Under the pieces are notes generated by a model. The model worked only from the letters and a program-made list of their open reading frames with translations, made no database searches and was not told where the DNA came from. From Candidatus Sabulitectum sp. (GTDB lineage: Bacteria; Fermentibacterota; Fermentibacteria; Fermentibacterales; Fermentibacteraceae), in contig JAGLDB010000108.1 of NCBI GenBank assembly GCA_023145935.1, positions 1 through 6,531 on the forward strand: a stretch of DNA of 6,531 nt, written 5' to 3'. Positions 1 through 5,522 of this stretch are shown in pieces. The position numbers and the translations under genes are program-made. Numbering within the stretch: position 1 is the first letter of the stretch; each line of letters begins with the position of its first letter.

Positions 1-434
1 ACTGAAATTGGCTTAAGCTCATCAACAAGAAAATTACATAGTTCGGTTGCGATCCTGCCGGCTCTTCTGTCCAGAATAACTCCATCATCATCCAGAGTAC
101 AAAAATTTATTCTGGCAGCCAGATCTCCATGCTGCAGTTTGAAATCTATTCCAAGAGCTGCAAGAGCACCCCTTCCAACAAGGAACTTAACCGGGTCATA
201 ACCGAAAATAGAGAGATGCCCCGGCCCGCTGCCGGGAGTTATACCTCTGCCCACAGGCAGGTGCTGTCCCATGGCTCCACCGGCTGCAAGTTTATCCAGG
301 TTGGGCGTTTCAGCCTTTTCCAGGGGAGTAAGCCCCCCGAACTGAGGAATGGGGATGTCGCCGACTCCATCCATAACAGCCAGCAGAATACTGCCTCCAT
401 GGTCCAGCGAAAGCTGTGATACCAATTCAGACAT
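1..434 (-). CDS. apgM: 2,3-bisphosphoglycerate-independent phosphoglycerate mutase, archaeal (ApgM) type, N-terminal part
   Basis: Cut by the left window edge: about 144 N-terminal residues of an enzyme normally near 400. It should interconvert 3- and 2-phosphoglycerate in cytosolic glycolysis/gluconeogenesis through a phosphoserine intermediate. What is seen: the metal-binding strand ending AVMDGVGD (Asp22), then GGLTPLEKAETPNLDKLA, then the TPGSGPGHLSIFGYDP block around residues 66-81, whose Ser69 is the expected nucleophile, then VGRGALAALGI and a FCTLDDDGVILDRRAGRI segment. This order is typical of the ApgM branch of the alkaline phosphatase superfamily rather than of the longer bacterial GpmI. 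The start is the ATG at 434, placed directly after the purM TAA. An AAGGAG ribosome binding site 5 bases upstream lies inside the last purM codons, so the two genes are probably translationally coupled. A related phosphonopyruvate decarboxylase-like role cannot be excluded without the C-terminus. Confidence 0.88.
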   Translation of the reverse strand, partial: MSELVSQLSLDHGGSILLAVMDGVGDIPIPQFGGLTPLEKAETPNLDKLAAGGAMGQHLPVGRGITPGSGPGHLSIFGYDPVKFLVGRGALAALGIDFKLQHGDLAARINFCTLDDDGVILDRRAGRIATELCNFLVDELKPIS

Positions 435-1469
435 TTAAACTCCTTCCTCTGAATATTGGATGGAATTCCCGCTTGTGATCTCTCCAGCATGGAAAGGCTT
501 TTCACCAGCCTGAATCAAAAGCTCTGTCACCTTTTCCGGTTGAGAGGTAACAACAAGGAACCCTGCTCCAAGATTGAACGCTCTTCTCATCTCTGTTTCC
601 GGGATACCGCCCATTTCTTTGATCAATCTGAAAATTGGTGGTACATCCCAGCCGGGAGTAATCAACGCGCCGCAGCCGGAAGGCAGGATCCGTATAAGAT
701 TCCCTGGAACACCGCCGCCGGTAATGTGTGCCATACCGGAAACAAGTTCCTGATCCAGAAGAGGTTTCATCTGGTCAAGATAGCTGCGGTGCACCTTCAA
801 CAATGCCTGGCCCACAGTGTTTTCTCCCAGAATGTCATGATGACTCGCCACTGAAAGACCTGCTCTTTCAAAAAGAACTGCACGGGCCAGAGAAAAACCG
901 TTCGTATGAAGCCCACTTGAAGGAATACCAACGATACTGTCACCGGGAACAACAGCAGAACCGTCGATGATCTTCTTTTTGTCAACAGAACCTACAATGG
1001 TTCCTGCTACATCGTAATCTCCTGCATTGTAAAAGCCAGGCATCTCTGCGGTTTCACCGCCGAGAAGAGCGCATCCATTCTCTGAACAGGCCTTTGCGAG
1101 ACCGGTAACGATCTCTGCTGCCACCGCGGCGTCAAGCTTGCCGCAGGCAATGTAATCAAGGAAGAAAAGCGGGAATGCACCCTGTACTAGAATATCATTT
1201 ACGCAGTGGTTCACCAGGTCCTGACCGACTGTTGAATAGTCACCCATCAATGAGGCAACTTTCAGCTTGGTGCCAACGCCGTCCATGCTGGCAACAAGCA
1301 CCGGCTGGGTCATGGTGGGAAATTCAGCTCTAAAAAGACCTCCGAAGTGCCCCAGCTCTGAAAGCACATTCTTATTGAAGGTTTTCTTGACTTCCTTCTT
1401 CATAAGATCCACAGCTCTCAGACCCTCGTCGATGTCCACCCCGCTGTGTCTGTAATCTATGCCGCTCAT
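435..1469 (-). CDS. purM: Phosphoribosylformylglycinamidine cyclo-ligase (AIR synthetase)
   Basis: Catalyses the ATP-dependent ring closure of FGAM to 5-aminoimidazole ribonucleotide, the fifth step of de novo purine synthesis, in the cytosol, normally as a dimer. At 344 residues it is full length (E. coli PurM is 345). What is seen: the N-terminal YRHSGVDIDEG; the glycine-rich nucleotide loop SMDGVGTKLKVA at residues 61-72; QDLVNHCVNDILVQGA at 83-98; FFLDY at 102-106; the family signature CALLGGETAEMPGFY at 133-147; GLHTNGFSLAR at 186-196; and HITGGGVPGNL at 248-258. No key motif is missing. The ATG overlaps the stop of the upstream kinase gene as ATGA, and its own Shine-Dalgarno is weak (AGAG), so initiation probably depends on coupling. 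No other pur gene is in the window, so purM is here separated from purine-pathway partners and linked to an uncharacterised kinase and a glycolytic mutase. Confidence 0.97.
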   Translation of the reverse strand: MSGIDYRHSGVDIDEGLRAVDLMKKEVKKTFNKNVLSELGHFGGLFRAEFPTMTQPVLVASMDGVGTKLKVASLMGDYSTVGQDLVNHCVNDILVQGAFPLFFLDYIACGKLDAAVAAEIVTGLAKACSENGCALLGGETAEMPGFYNAGDYDVAGTIVGSVDKKKIIDGSAVVPGDSIVGIPSSGLHTNGFSLARAVLFERAGLSVASHHDILGENTVGQALLKVHRSYLDQMKPLLDQELVSGMAHITGGGVPGNLIRILPSGCGALITPGWDVPPIFRLIKEMGGIPETEMRRAFNLGAGFLVVTSQPEKVTELLIQAGEKPFHAGEITSGNSIQYSEEGV

Positions 1470-2383
1470 TCTTTTACTCTGTCAAGTTGATTGGTCGAAA
1501 GGTAAAAACCCAGTCTTTCATCAATTTCAGACTTGCTTAAAGTGCGCAGAGCTTCCACTCCGAACCCGCTAATAGCAAAACTGGCTGTTACTGCTCCGTA
1601 ACAGAGACCACGGGTAATGTTCTTGAATGTGAGTTCACCACCAACTCCAGCAAGAAATCCCAGCATTCCTGCGGCAAAACTGTCTCCTGCGCCTGTGGGG
1701 TCAACAACCTTTTTCACAGGACACGCTGGCAGAAGGAAGGGCTGTGGTCCGCCTAGAACCATTACACCACTGGCTCCCAGCTTGATAACAACAAACCTGG
1801 GACCTCTTTTCAGTATGTATCTGCCTGCTACGAAAAGATCACTGGAACCGGATATCTGCCTGGCTTCGGAAGCGTTAACAAAAAGGAGGTCTATCTTCTT
1901 AACTGCTTTAAGAACCACATCCTTTTTATGCTCGATCCACAGGTTCATGGTATCCATTGCTATCCAAGTGGGATTCTCTACCTGATCAAGAACTTTCAAC
2001 TGGAGATCAGGGTCAATGTTGGCAAGAAATACATAAGGTGTCTTGCGGTATTCCTCCGGCAGAACCGGCTCAAAGCTGGCGAACACACCAAGCTCTGTCC
2101 GAATTGTTCTAGCGTCGCCGAAGTCCGGGCCGTAGACTCCCTCCCATCTGAATGTGGGGCCCCTGCCAATGGTCAGACCCTGGATATCAACATTCCTTTT
2201 TTTAAGAAAATCTCTTTCTGTGCTGGGAAAATCCGGGCCTACAACACCAACAATACGAACTCTGGAAAGCTGTCCTGCCCCAAGACCGAAGTAGACAGCG
2301 GAACCGCCCAGAGTATCCTCCACTTTTCCTGCAGGAGTAGTAAGAGTATCTAGAGCTATGGAGCCAACTACAAGAACAGACAT
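1466..2383 (-). CDS. PfkB/ribokinase-family carbohydrate or nucleoside kinase, substrate unknown
   Basis: A 305-residue ribokinase-fold enzyme, expected to transfer phosphate from ATP to a sugar, sugar phosphate or nucleoside in the cytosol. What is seen: an N-terminal strand VLVVGSIALDTL at residues 3-14; the substrate-side GGSAVYFGLGAG at 26-37; VGVVGPDFP at 46-54; FVNASEAR at 168-175, matching the NxxE metal motif (Asn170, Glu173); KLGASGVMV at 201-209; and the PfkB signature 2 VVDPTGAGDSFAAGM at 226-240, with Asp234 as the likely catalytic base. Length is normal for the family. The segments TELGVFA (96-102), FLANIDPDLQ (119-128) and MDTMNLWIE (143-151) set it apart from typical ribokinase, fructokinase and adenosine kinase and may mark a specific, poorly characterised subgroup; that placement is from memory. 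The ATG has an AGAGG site 7 bases upstream and lies 12 bases after argS. The 3' end overlaps purM by 4 bases, hinting at a nucleotide or pentose-phosphate role, but this is inference only. Confidence 0.9.
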   Translation of the reverse strand: MSVLVVGSIALDTLTTPAGKVEDTLGGSAVYFGLGAGQLSRVRIVGVVGPDFPSTERDFLKKRNVDIQGLTIGRGPTFRWEGVYGPDFGDARTIRTELGVFASFEPVLPEEYRKTPYVFLANIDPDLQLKVLDQVENPTWIAMDTMNLWIEHKKDVVLKAVKKIDLLFVNASEARQISGSSDLFVAGRYILKRGPRFVVIKLGASGVMVLGGPQPFLLPACPVKKVVDPTGAGDSFAAGMLGFLAGVGGELTFKNITRGLCYGAVTASFAISGFGVEALRTLSKSEIDERLGFYLSTNQLDRVKE

Positions 2384-2395
2384 AACTGTTCCTCT

Positions 2396-4072
2396 CTACA
2401 TTTTTTCCGGAGCGCGAACTCCGAGAATTGTTAACATATCATTCAGTATACTGCGAACAGCCATACACAGTGTAAGCCTGGCTGCAGTTAACTGGTCATT
2501 CTCCGGGTCAACGACCCTGTGGTGCTGATAGAAACCATGAAAAGCTCTTGCAACTTCAGCAAGAAGATCAGGTATTCTGTGAGGTTCCAGAGCGGTGGCA
2601 GCTGCAGATATCCGCAGAGGCATTGTTTCCAGAAGCCTCATAAGATCCCTCTCTCTTTCACCAGTAAGCAAAGAGAGCAAAATGGCTGGATCACTCACCA
2701 GCAGAGTGTTCATATCGGTTGTCTTTCGAAGTATTCCAGCAATCCTTGCGAAAGCATATTGAACGTAAAACACAGGATTCTCATCGTTTTCCGCCCCGGC
2801 GACTTCCAGATCAAAATCCATGTGTGCCTCAGCTCTTCTGGTAAGAAACAGGTACCGCACAACATCAGCAGATCCAACTTCGTTCACAAGATCACGAAGG
2901 GTTACAAAATTGCCTGCTCTTGTGGACATTTTGACTTTTTCTCCGCCTCTGACAAGTGTAACGAACTGATGAAGAATTATTCGAAGGCTGCTGGAGACCC
3001 TGTCCTTTCCAAGAAGCACACCAAGAACAGTTTCAACATCTTTGCAGGTGTCTATGTGGTCAGAGCCGAAGATATCAACTATCAGATCGTAATTCCTTTT
3101 AAATTTATCAAGATGATAGGCGATGTCCGGCATTCTGTATGTGTATGTGCCATCTTCCCGCTTTATCACGCGATCGTCTGGACGGCCCATTTCCGACAGT
3201 TTCAACCAGAGCTTCCTCTTGTCATCACTGTCTTTGTAAATCAGTTCCTTTTCCTCAAGCAGGTCAATTGCAGCCTCAACTGCGTCAGGGATCAACTCGC
3301 TTTCAGCAAAATATCTGTCGAATGTGATTCCCAGCAGCTTCAGGTCATCGCTGATAAGAACAAAAGCTCTGTTGCCGGCATAATCCCGAAACAGATCCTT
3401 GTGCTCCGGCCACTCAAGTGAATCTCCCTTGTCTTTCCTTAGATCCTCTGCCCATGACTTTATGTACTCACCCTGATAGCCTCCGTCGGGGATCTCCATT
3501 GAACCGCCAGGAAGATTCAGGTATCTTGCCGCAAGCGATTCTGCAAGCTTTTCCATCTGCCTGCCGGAGTCGTTAAAGTAGTACTCCCTCTGAACAGTCC
3601 ATCCAACAGCCTCCAGCAGTCTGGAAACTGCGTCACCCAGCACTGCCTGACGACAATGACCAACGGTAAGAGGGCCGGTAGGGTTTGAACTTACAAACTC
3701 TACAAGAGCAGTTCTTCCTTTACCGTCTGCGGGTATGAACTGACTGATTCCTCCACTTGCAGCGGCTGCTGTAAACTCTGCCAGATACGCGCCTGAAAGA
3801 GTAATGTTCAGAAAACCAGGCCCGTCAACTGAAATTTTCTCAACCTGGGAAAAGTTGCTGCTTATGGCTTCTGCCATCACCTTGGCTATTTCCCTGGGAT
3901 TTCTTTTCAGAATACCAGCCAGTGGCATAGCGGAGCTGCAGGCCAGATCGCCAAAAGAAAGATTCCTGGAAGGAAGAACATCAACCTGGGGAATCTCTCT
4001 CTGAAACTTCTCCCCAAGTGCCGCTTGCATGGCGGCAGCCAGCTCAGCCCTGGTCTGAAGGGGCGATTTCAA
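2396..4072 (-). CDS. argS: Arginyl-tRNA synthetase (class I)
   Basis: Charges tRNA-Arg with arginine using ATP, in the cytosol; class I synthetases of this type need bound tRNA for amino-acid activation. With the start chosen here the protein has 558 residues, usual for the family. What is seen: the N-terminal Add1-like domain with NLSFGDLACSSAMPLA and a GPGFLNITLS segment; the active-site block EFVSSNPTGPLTVGH (about 125-139); YYFNDSGRQMEKLAESLAARY; the TYTYRMPDIAYHLDKF core; FGSDHIDT; the KMSTRAGNFVTLRDL form of the KMSK loop (381-395); and a C-terminal DALR anticodon domain beginning near FYVQYAFARIAGILRK. The HIGH element reads TVGH, so the usual first His is Thr. The frame is open back to a TTG at 4114, but TTG 4072 has a GAGGAG site 7 bases upstream and fits family length better; ATG 4030 is a less likely third choice. 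The 5' end overlaps rsfS by 29 bases. The gene ends ATG TAG, 12 bases before the kinase gene. Confidence 0.96.
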   Translation of the reverse strand: MKSPLQTRAELAAAMQAALGEKFQREIPQVDVLPSRNLSFGDLACSSAMPLAGILKRNPREIAKVMAEAISSNFSQVEKISVDGPGFLNITLSGAYLAEFTAAAASGGISQFIPADGKGRTALVEFVSSNPTGPLTVGHCRQAVLGDAVSRLLEAVGWTVQREYYFNDSGRQMEKLAESLAARYLNLPGGSMEIPDGGYQGEYIKSWAEDLRKDKGDSLEWPEHKDLFRDYAGNRAFVLISDDLKLLGITFDRYFAESELIPDAVEAAIDLLEEKELIYKDSDDKRKLWLKLSEMGRPDDRVIKREDGTYTYRMPDIAYHLDKFKRNYDLIVDIFGSDHIDTCKDVETVLGVLLGKDRVSSSLRIILHQFVTLVRGGEKVKMSTRAGNFVTLRDLVNEVGSADVVRYLFLTRRAEAHMDFDLEVAGAENDENPVFYVQYAFARIAGILRKTTDMNTLLVSDPAILLSLLTGERERDLMRLLETMPLRISAAATALEPHRIPDLLAEVARAFHGFYQHHRVVDPENDQLTAARLTLCMAVRSILNDMLTILGVRAPEKM

Positions 4073-4466
4073 AAGTAAACTCCTCGTCTGTTTCCTCTGC
4101 AGATCTGTCTTCAAATTTCTTCATGGGTGCATCACTCCACAATGACTCTATATTGTAATACTTCCTCACATCAGGAAGGAAGACATGAACTACCAGATCA
4201 ATAAAATCAAGCAGTATCCAGCTTCCCTCATCATAACCTTCCTTGTGATGAAGTTTCCACCCGAGGCCTCTTGCAGTTCTTTCAACATGATCTGCTATTG
4301 CTCTGCACTGCACTCTGTTGTCAGCAGAAGCCAACAGAAAAATATCCATGGTGAGAGGAAACTCACTCATGTCCAAAGCAAGAACATCATACCCGTGACG
4401 CTGATGAACAGCATCAACGATCTGTTGAAGAACATCCACTTCAGGGCTCTTATTCTCAATGCTCAA
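4044..4466 (-). CDS. rsfS: Ribosome silencing factor RsfS (RsfA/Iojap/DUF143 family)
   Basis: RsfS binds ribosomal protein uL14 on the 50S subunit and blocks joining with the 30S, lowering translation when nutrients are scarce. What is seen: the family core nearly end to end, with LQQIVDAVHQRHGYDVLALD, then SEFPLTMDIFLLASADNRVQ, then AIADHVERTARGLGW, and the highly conserved GSWILLDFIDLVVHVF followed by RKYYNIESLWSDAP. After the family fold comes a roughly 25-residue acidic tail (EDRSAEETDEEF and on) that overlaps the argS start. The start is uncertain. A GTG at 4478 would give 144 residues, but a strong GGAGGA lies just after it and 4 bases before the TTG at 4466, so I prefer the 140-residue form. 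It sits between a LytR_C protein and argS. From memory, rsfS is often found near nadD and LytR-type genes; nadD is not visible here. Confidence 0.93.
   Translation of the reverse strand: MSIENKSPEVDVLQQIVDAVHQRHGYDVLALDMSEFPLTMDIFLLASADNRVQCRAIADHVERTARGLGWKLHHKEGYDEGSWILLDFIDLVVHVFLPDVRKYYNIESLWSDAPMKKFEDRSAEETDEEFTFEIAPSDQG
4080..4085 (-). promoter_or_regulatory. Ribosome binding site that decides the argS start
   Basis: GAGGAG read on the minus strand, 7 bases before the TTG at 4072. It lies within the rsfS coding sequence, where it supplies Glu codons of the acidic tail. The upstream alternative TTG at 4114 has only a weak GAAG-like match, so this site favours the shorter ArgS. Confidence 0.65.
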
Positions 4467-4470
4467 AAAA

Positions 4471-4476
4471 TCCTCC
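4471..4476 (-). promoter_or_regulatory. Ribosome binding site for rsfS
   Basis: GGAGGA read on the minus strand, ending 4 bases before TTG 4466. It overlaps the second and third codons of the frame if GTG 4478 were the start, which would leave GTG with only a weak CAGG upstream. This is the main reason for preferring TTG 4466. Confidence 0.55.
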
Positions 4477-4484
4477 ACTCTCAG

Positions 4485-4498
4485 GCCTGTTTCCAGGC
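4485..4498 (-). other. Small GAAA-tetraloop hairpin between the LytR_C gene and rsfS
   Basis: On the minus strand GCCTG-GAAA-CAGGC can fold into a 5-bp stem closed by a GNRA-type loop, in the only real spacer of the window (about 40 bases, between the TAA at 4506-4508 and the rsfS start). No U-run follows directly: six T's occur about 14 bases later, after the ribosome binding site, so it is not a standard terminator. It might mark an RNA processing or stabilising point, or be chance; a 5-bp stem is weak evidence. Confidence 0.35.
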
Positions 4499-4505
4499 GT
4501 TAGTC

Positions 4506-5024
4506 TTAATCTCTGTATGGAATAAAGAATGAGGGATCATCACGATCCCGTCCCAGAATAATTGTTACATCCACCGGTGCTGTCTGCCCCGGTAGAGGAA
4601 GTATCATCACAATAGACGAATCTCCGATGCCCATCACATCCGCAACTTCCCTGGCTGCGGAAAAAGATGTGTCGTGAGAAAGAATAACAGTTACACTGTA
4701 GTTCATCTCTTCAGCATTCAAGGGTGGACCAGGAGCGTAAAAGGTAACATCTCCGCCTCTTGTCTCAAGAAAACTCTGCGCCCTTCCAGCAAGATCTGAT
4801 ACCCCTGCCCCGTTCCAGACCTCAATACGAATTGTGTCCGGTGGAGGAGTGGAATCATTGAACTGAAATACCGACGCCACAGACGCAGGGATATTATCAG
4901 TCTGGAACCAGGAGGGTGAATAGACCACAGCAAGTGTGATCAGACAGCCAGCGGCAAGAGAGATCAAAACGATTGGAAGCGTTCTTCTGCTCTTTTTCCT
5001 GCGCCTGGTTGAAGCCCTGCTCAA
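4506..5024 (-). CDS. Membrane-anchored protein with a LytR_C domain
   Basis: A 172-residue protein of unknown precise function. What is seen: a strongly basic N-terminus (RRRKKSRR, residues 7-14); one hydrophobic segment at about 16-35 (LPIVLISLAAGCLITLAVVY), predicting N-in, C-out insertion as a signal anchor; a Ser/Pro/Thr-rich linker (about 36-63); then a LytR_C domain (about 64-160) with TIRIEVWNGAGVSDLAGRA, a central VTVILSH strand and the closing VDVTIILGRDRDD. LytR_C usually sits at the C-terminus of LCP (LytR-CpsA-Psr) proteins that attach glycopolymers to the wall; the LCP catalytic domain is absent here, so a binding or scaffold role outside the membrane is more likely than catalysis. 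The start is TTG 5024, immediately after the stop of the HIT gene, with GGAGG 7 bases upstream inside the last HIT codons. It precedes rsfS, an arrangement that recalls LCP-rsfS gene pairs in other bacteria. Confidence 0.8.
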   Translation of the reverse strand: MSRASTRRRKKSRRTLPIVLISLAAGCLITLAVVYSPSWFQTDNIPASVASVFQFNDSTPPPDTIRIEVWNGAGVSDLAGRAQSFLETRGGDVTFYAPGPPLNAEEMNYSVTVILSHDTSFSAAREVADVMGIGDSSIVMILPLPGQTAPVDVTIILGRDRDDPSFFIPYRD

Positions 5025-5522
5025 TTATCTTCCTCCAAAGTGTACTGTAAGCTGTTCATATGCCCTTTCAAGAGACTGGGAAACAACTCTTATAGCACCC
5101 ACTGTAGACATGAAGTTGGTATCCCCGTTCCACCGTGGAAGCATGTGCAGATGAAGATGACCCGGTATTCCTGCTCCGCCTGCGGAACCGATGTTCCAAC
5201 CGCCATTCATCCCCTGACACTTCATGGCTTTCTTCAGTGCTTCTTCAGCCTGAACAACAAGATCCATCACTTCATTTCGTTCATCTTTTGAAAGAGAAGA
5301 AATATCTGCAACATGGCGAAACGGAACGATCATCAAATGACCGTTTATGTATGGATACCTGTTTAAAACCACAAAAGCATGTTCACCGCGATGCAGTACC
5401 AGATTCTCCCGGTCCATGGAAGAATCACTTTCTCCTATCCCGCAGAAAACACACTCTTTCTTCCGGTTTTCCGGAGATGTTACATAATCATATCTCCACG
5501 GTGCCCATAATCTGTCTGTCAT
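5025..5522 (-). CDS. HIT-family protein, Ap4A phosphorylase-like
   Basis: A 165-residue cytosolic nucleotide-binding enzyme of the histidine triad superfamily. Close relatives of this form cleave diadenosine polyphosphates or act on nucleotidyl conjugates. What is seen: the N-terminal DRLWAPWRYDYV typical of the Ap4A-phosphorylase branch; a CxxC pair (Cys24, Cys27) likely to bind zinc together with His residues; VVLNRYPYINGHLMIVPFRH at 51-70; GGWNIGSAGGAGIPGHLHLH up to 126, holding the triad His122-x-His124-x-His126 with His124 as the expected nucleophile; and PRWNGDTNFM at 129-138, another mark of this branch. The frame is open to a TTG at 5525, but ATG 5522 overlaps the upstream stop as TGATG and has GGAG 7 bases upstream, matching the usual MxDRLWAPWR start. 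Exact substrate (Ap4A phosphorolysis versus hydrolysis of another adenylated compound) cannot be read from sequence. Beside argS, clearing Ap4A made by synthetases is a tempting but unproven link. Confidence 0.92.
   Translation of the reverse strand: MTDRLWAPWRYDYVTSPENRKKECVFCGIGESDSSMDRENLVLHRGEHAFVVLNRYPYINGHLMIVPFRHVADISSLSKDERNEVMDLVVQAEEALKKAMKCQGMNGGWNIGSAGGAGIPGHLHLHMLPRWNGDTNFMSTVGAIRVVSQSLERAYEQLTVHFGGR
5031..5036 (-). promoter_or_regulatory. Ribosome binding site supporting the TTG start of the LytR_C gene
   Basis: GGAGGA on the minus strand, formed by the two Gly codons near the end of the HIT gene. GGAGG lies 7 bases before TTG 5024, which directly follows the HIT TAA. No in-frame ATG or GTG is available before the basic and hydrophobic anchor segment, so this site makes TTG the best-supported start. 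Confidence 0.75.

Noticed and set aside
456..854. Plus-strand frame opposite purM
   Set aside because: Opposite the well-conserved C-terminal half of PurM; no protein family recognised.
1928..2353. 141-codon plus-strand open frame
   Set aside because: Antisense to the N-terminal half of the PfkB kinase; composition fits a shadow frame.
2519..3421. 300-codon open frame on the plus strand
   Set aside because: It lies wholly antisense to argS, whose motifs are unmistakable. The translation shows no recognisable domain and is rich in Cys, Ser and His as expected of an antisense shadow.
4464..4498. Hairpin plus downstream T-run as a Rho-independent terminator
   Set aside because: The six T's are about 14 bases from the stem and overlap the ribosome binding site and start of rsfS; the stem is only 5 bp. 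It does not fit a terminator.
4185..4532. 115-codon plus-strand open frame across rsfS and the spacer
   Set aside because: Antisense to the conserved RsfS core; no motif and no independent gene context.
4718..4933. 71-codon minus-strand frame inside the LytR_C gene
   Set aside because: Out-of-frame overlap with a gene that has a good ribosome binding site, anchor segment and domain; this frame has none of these.
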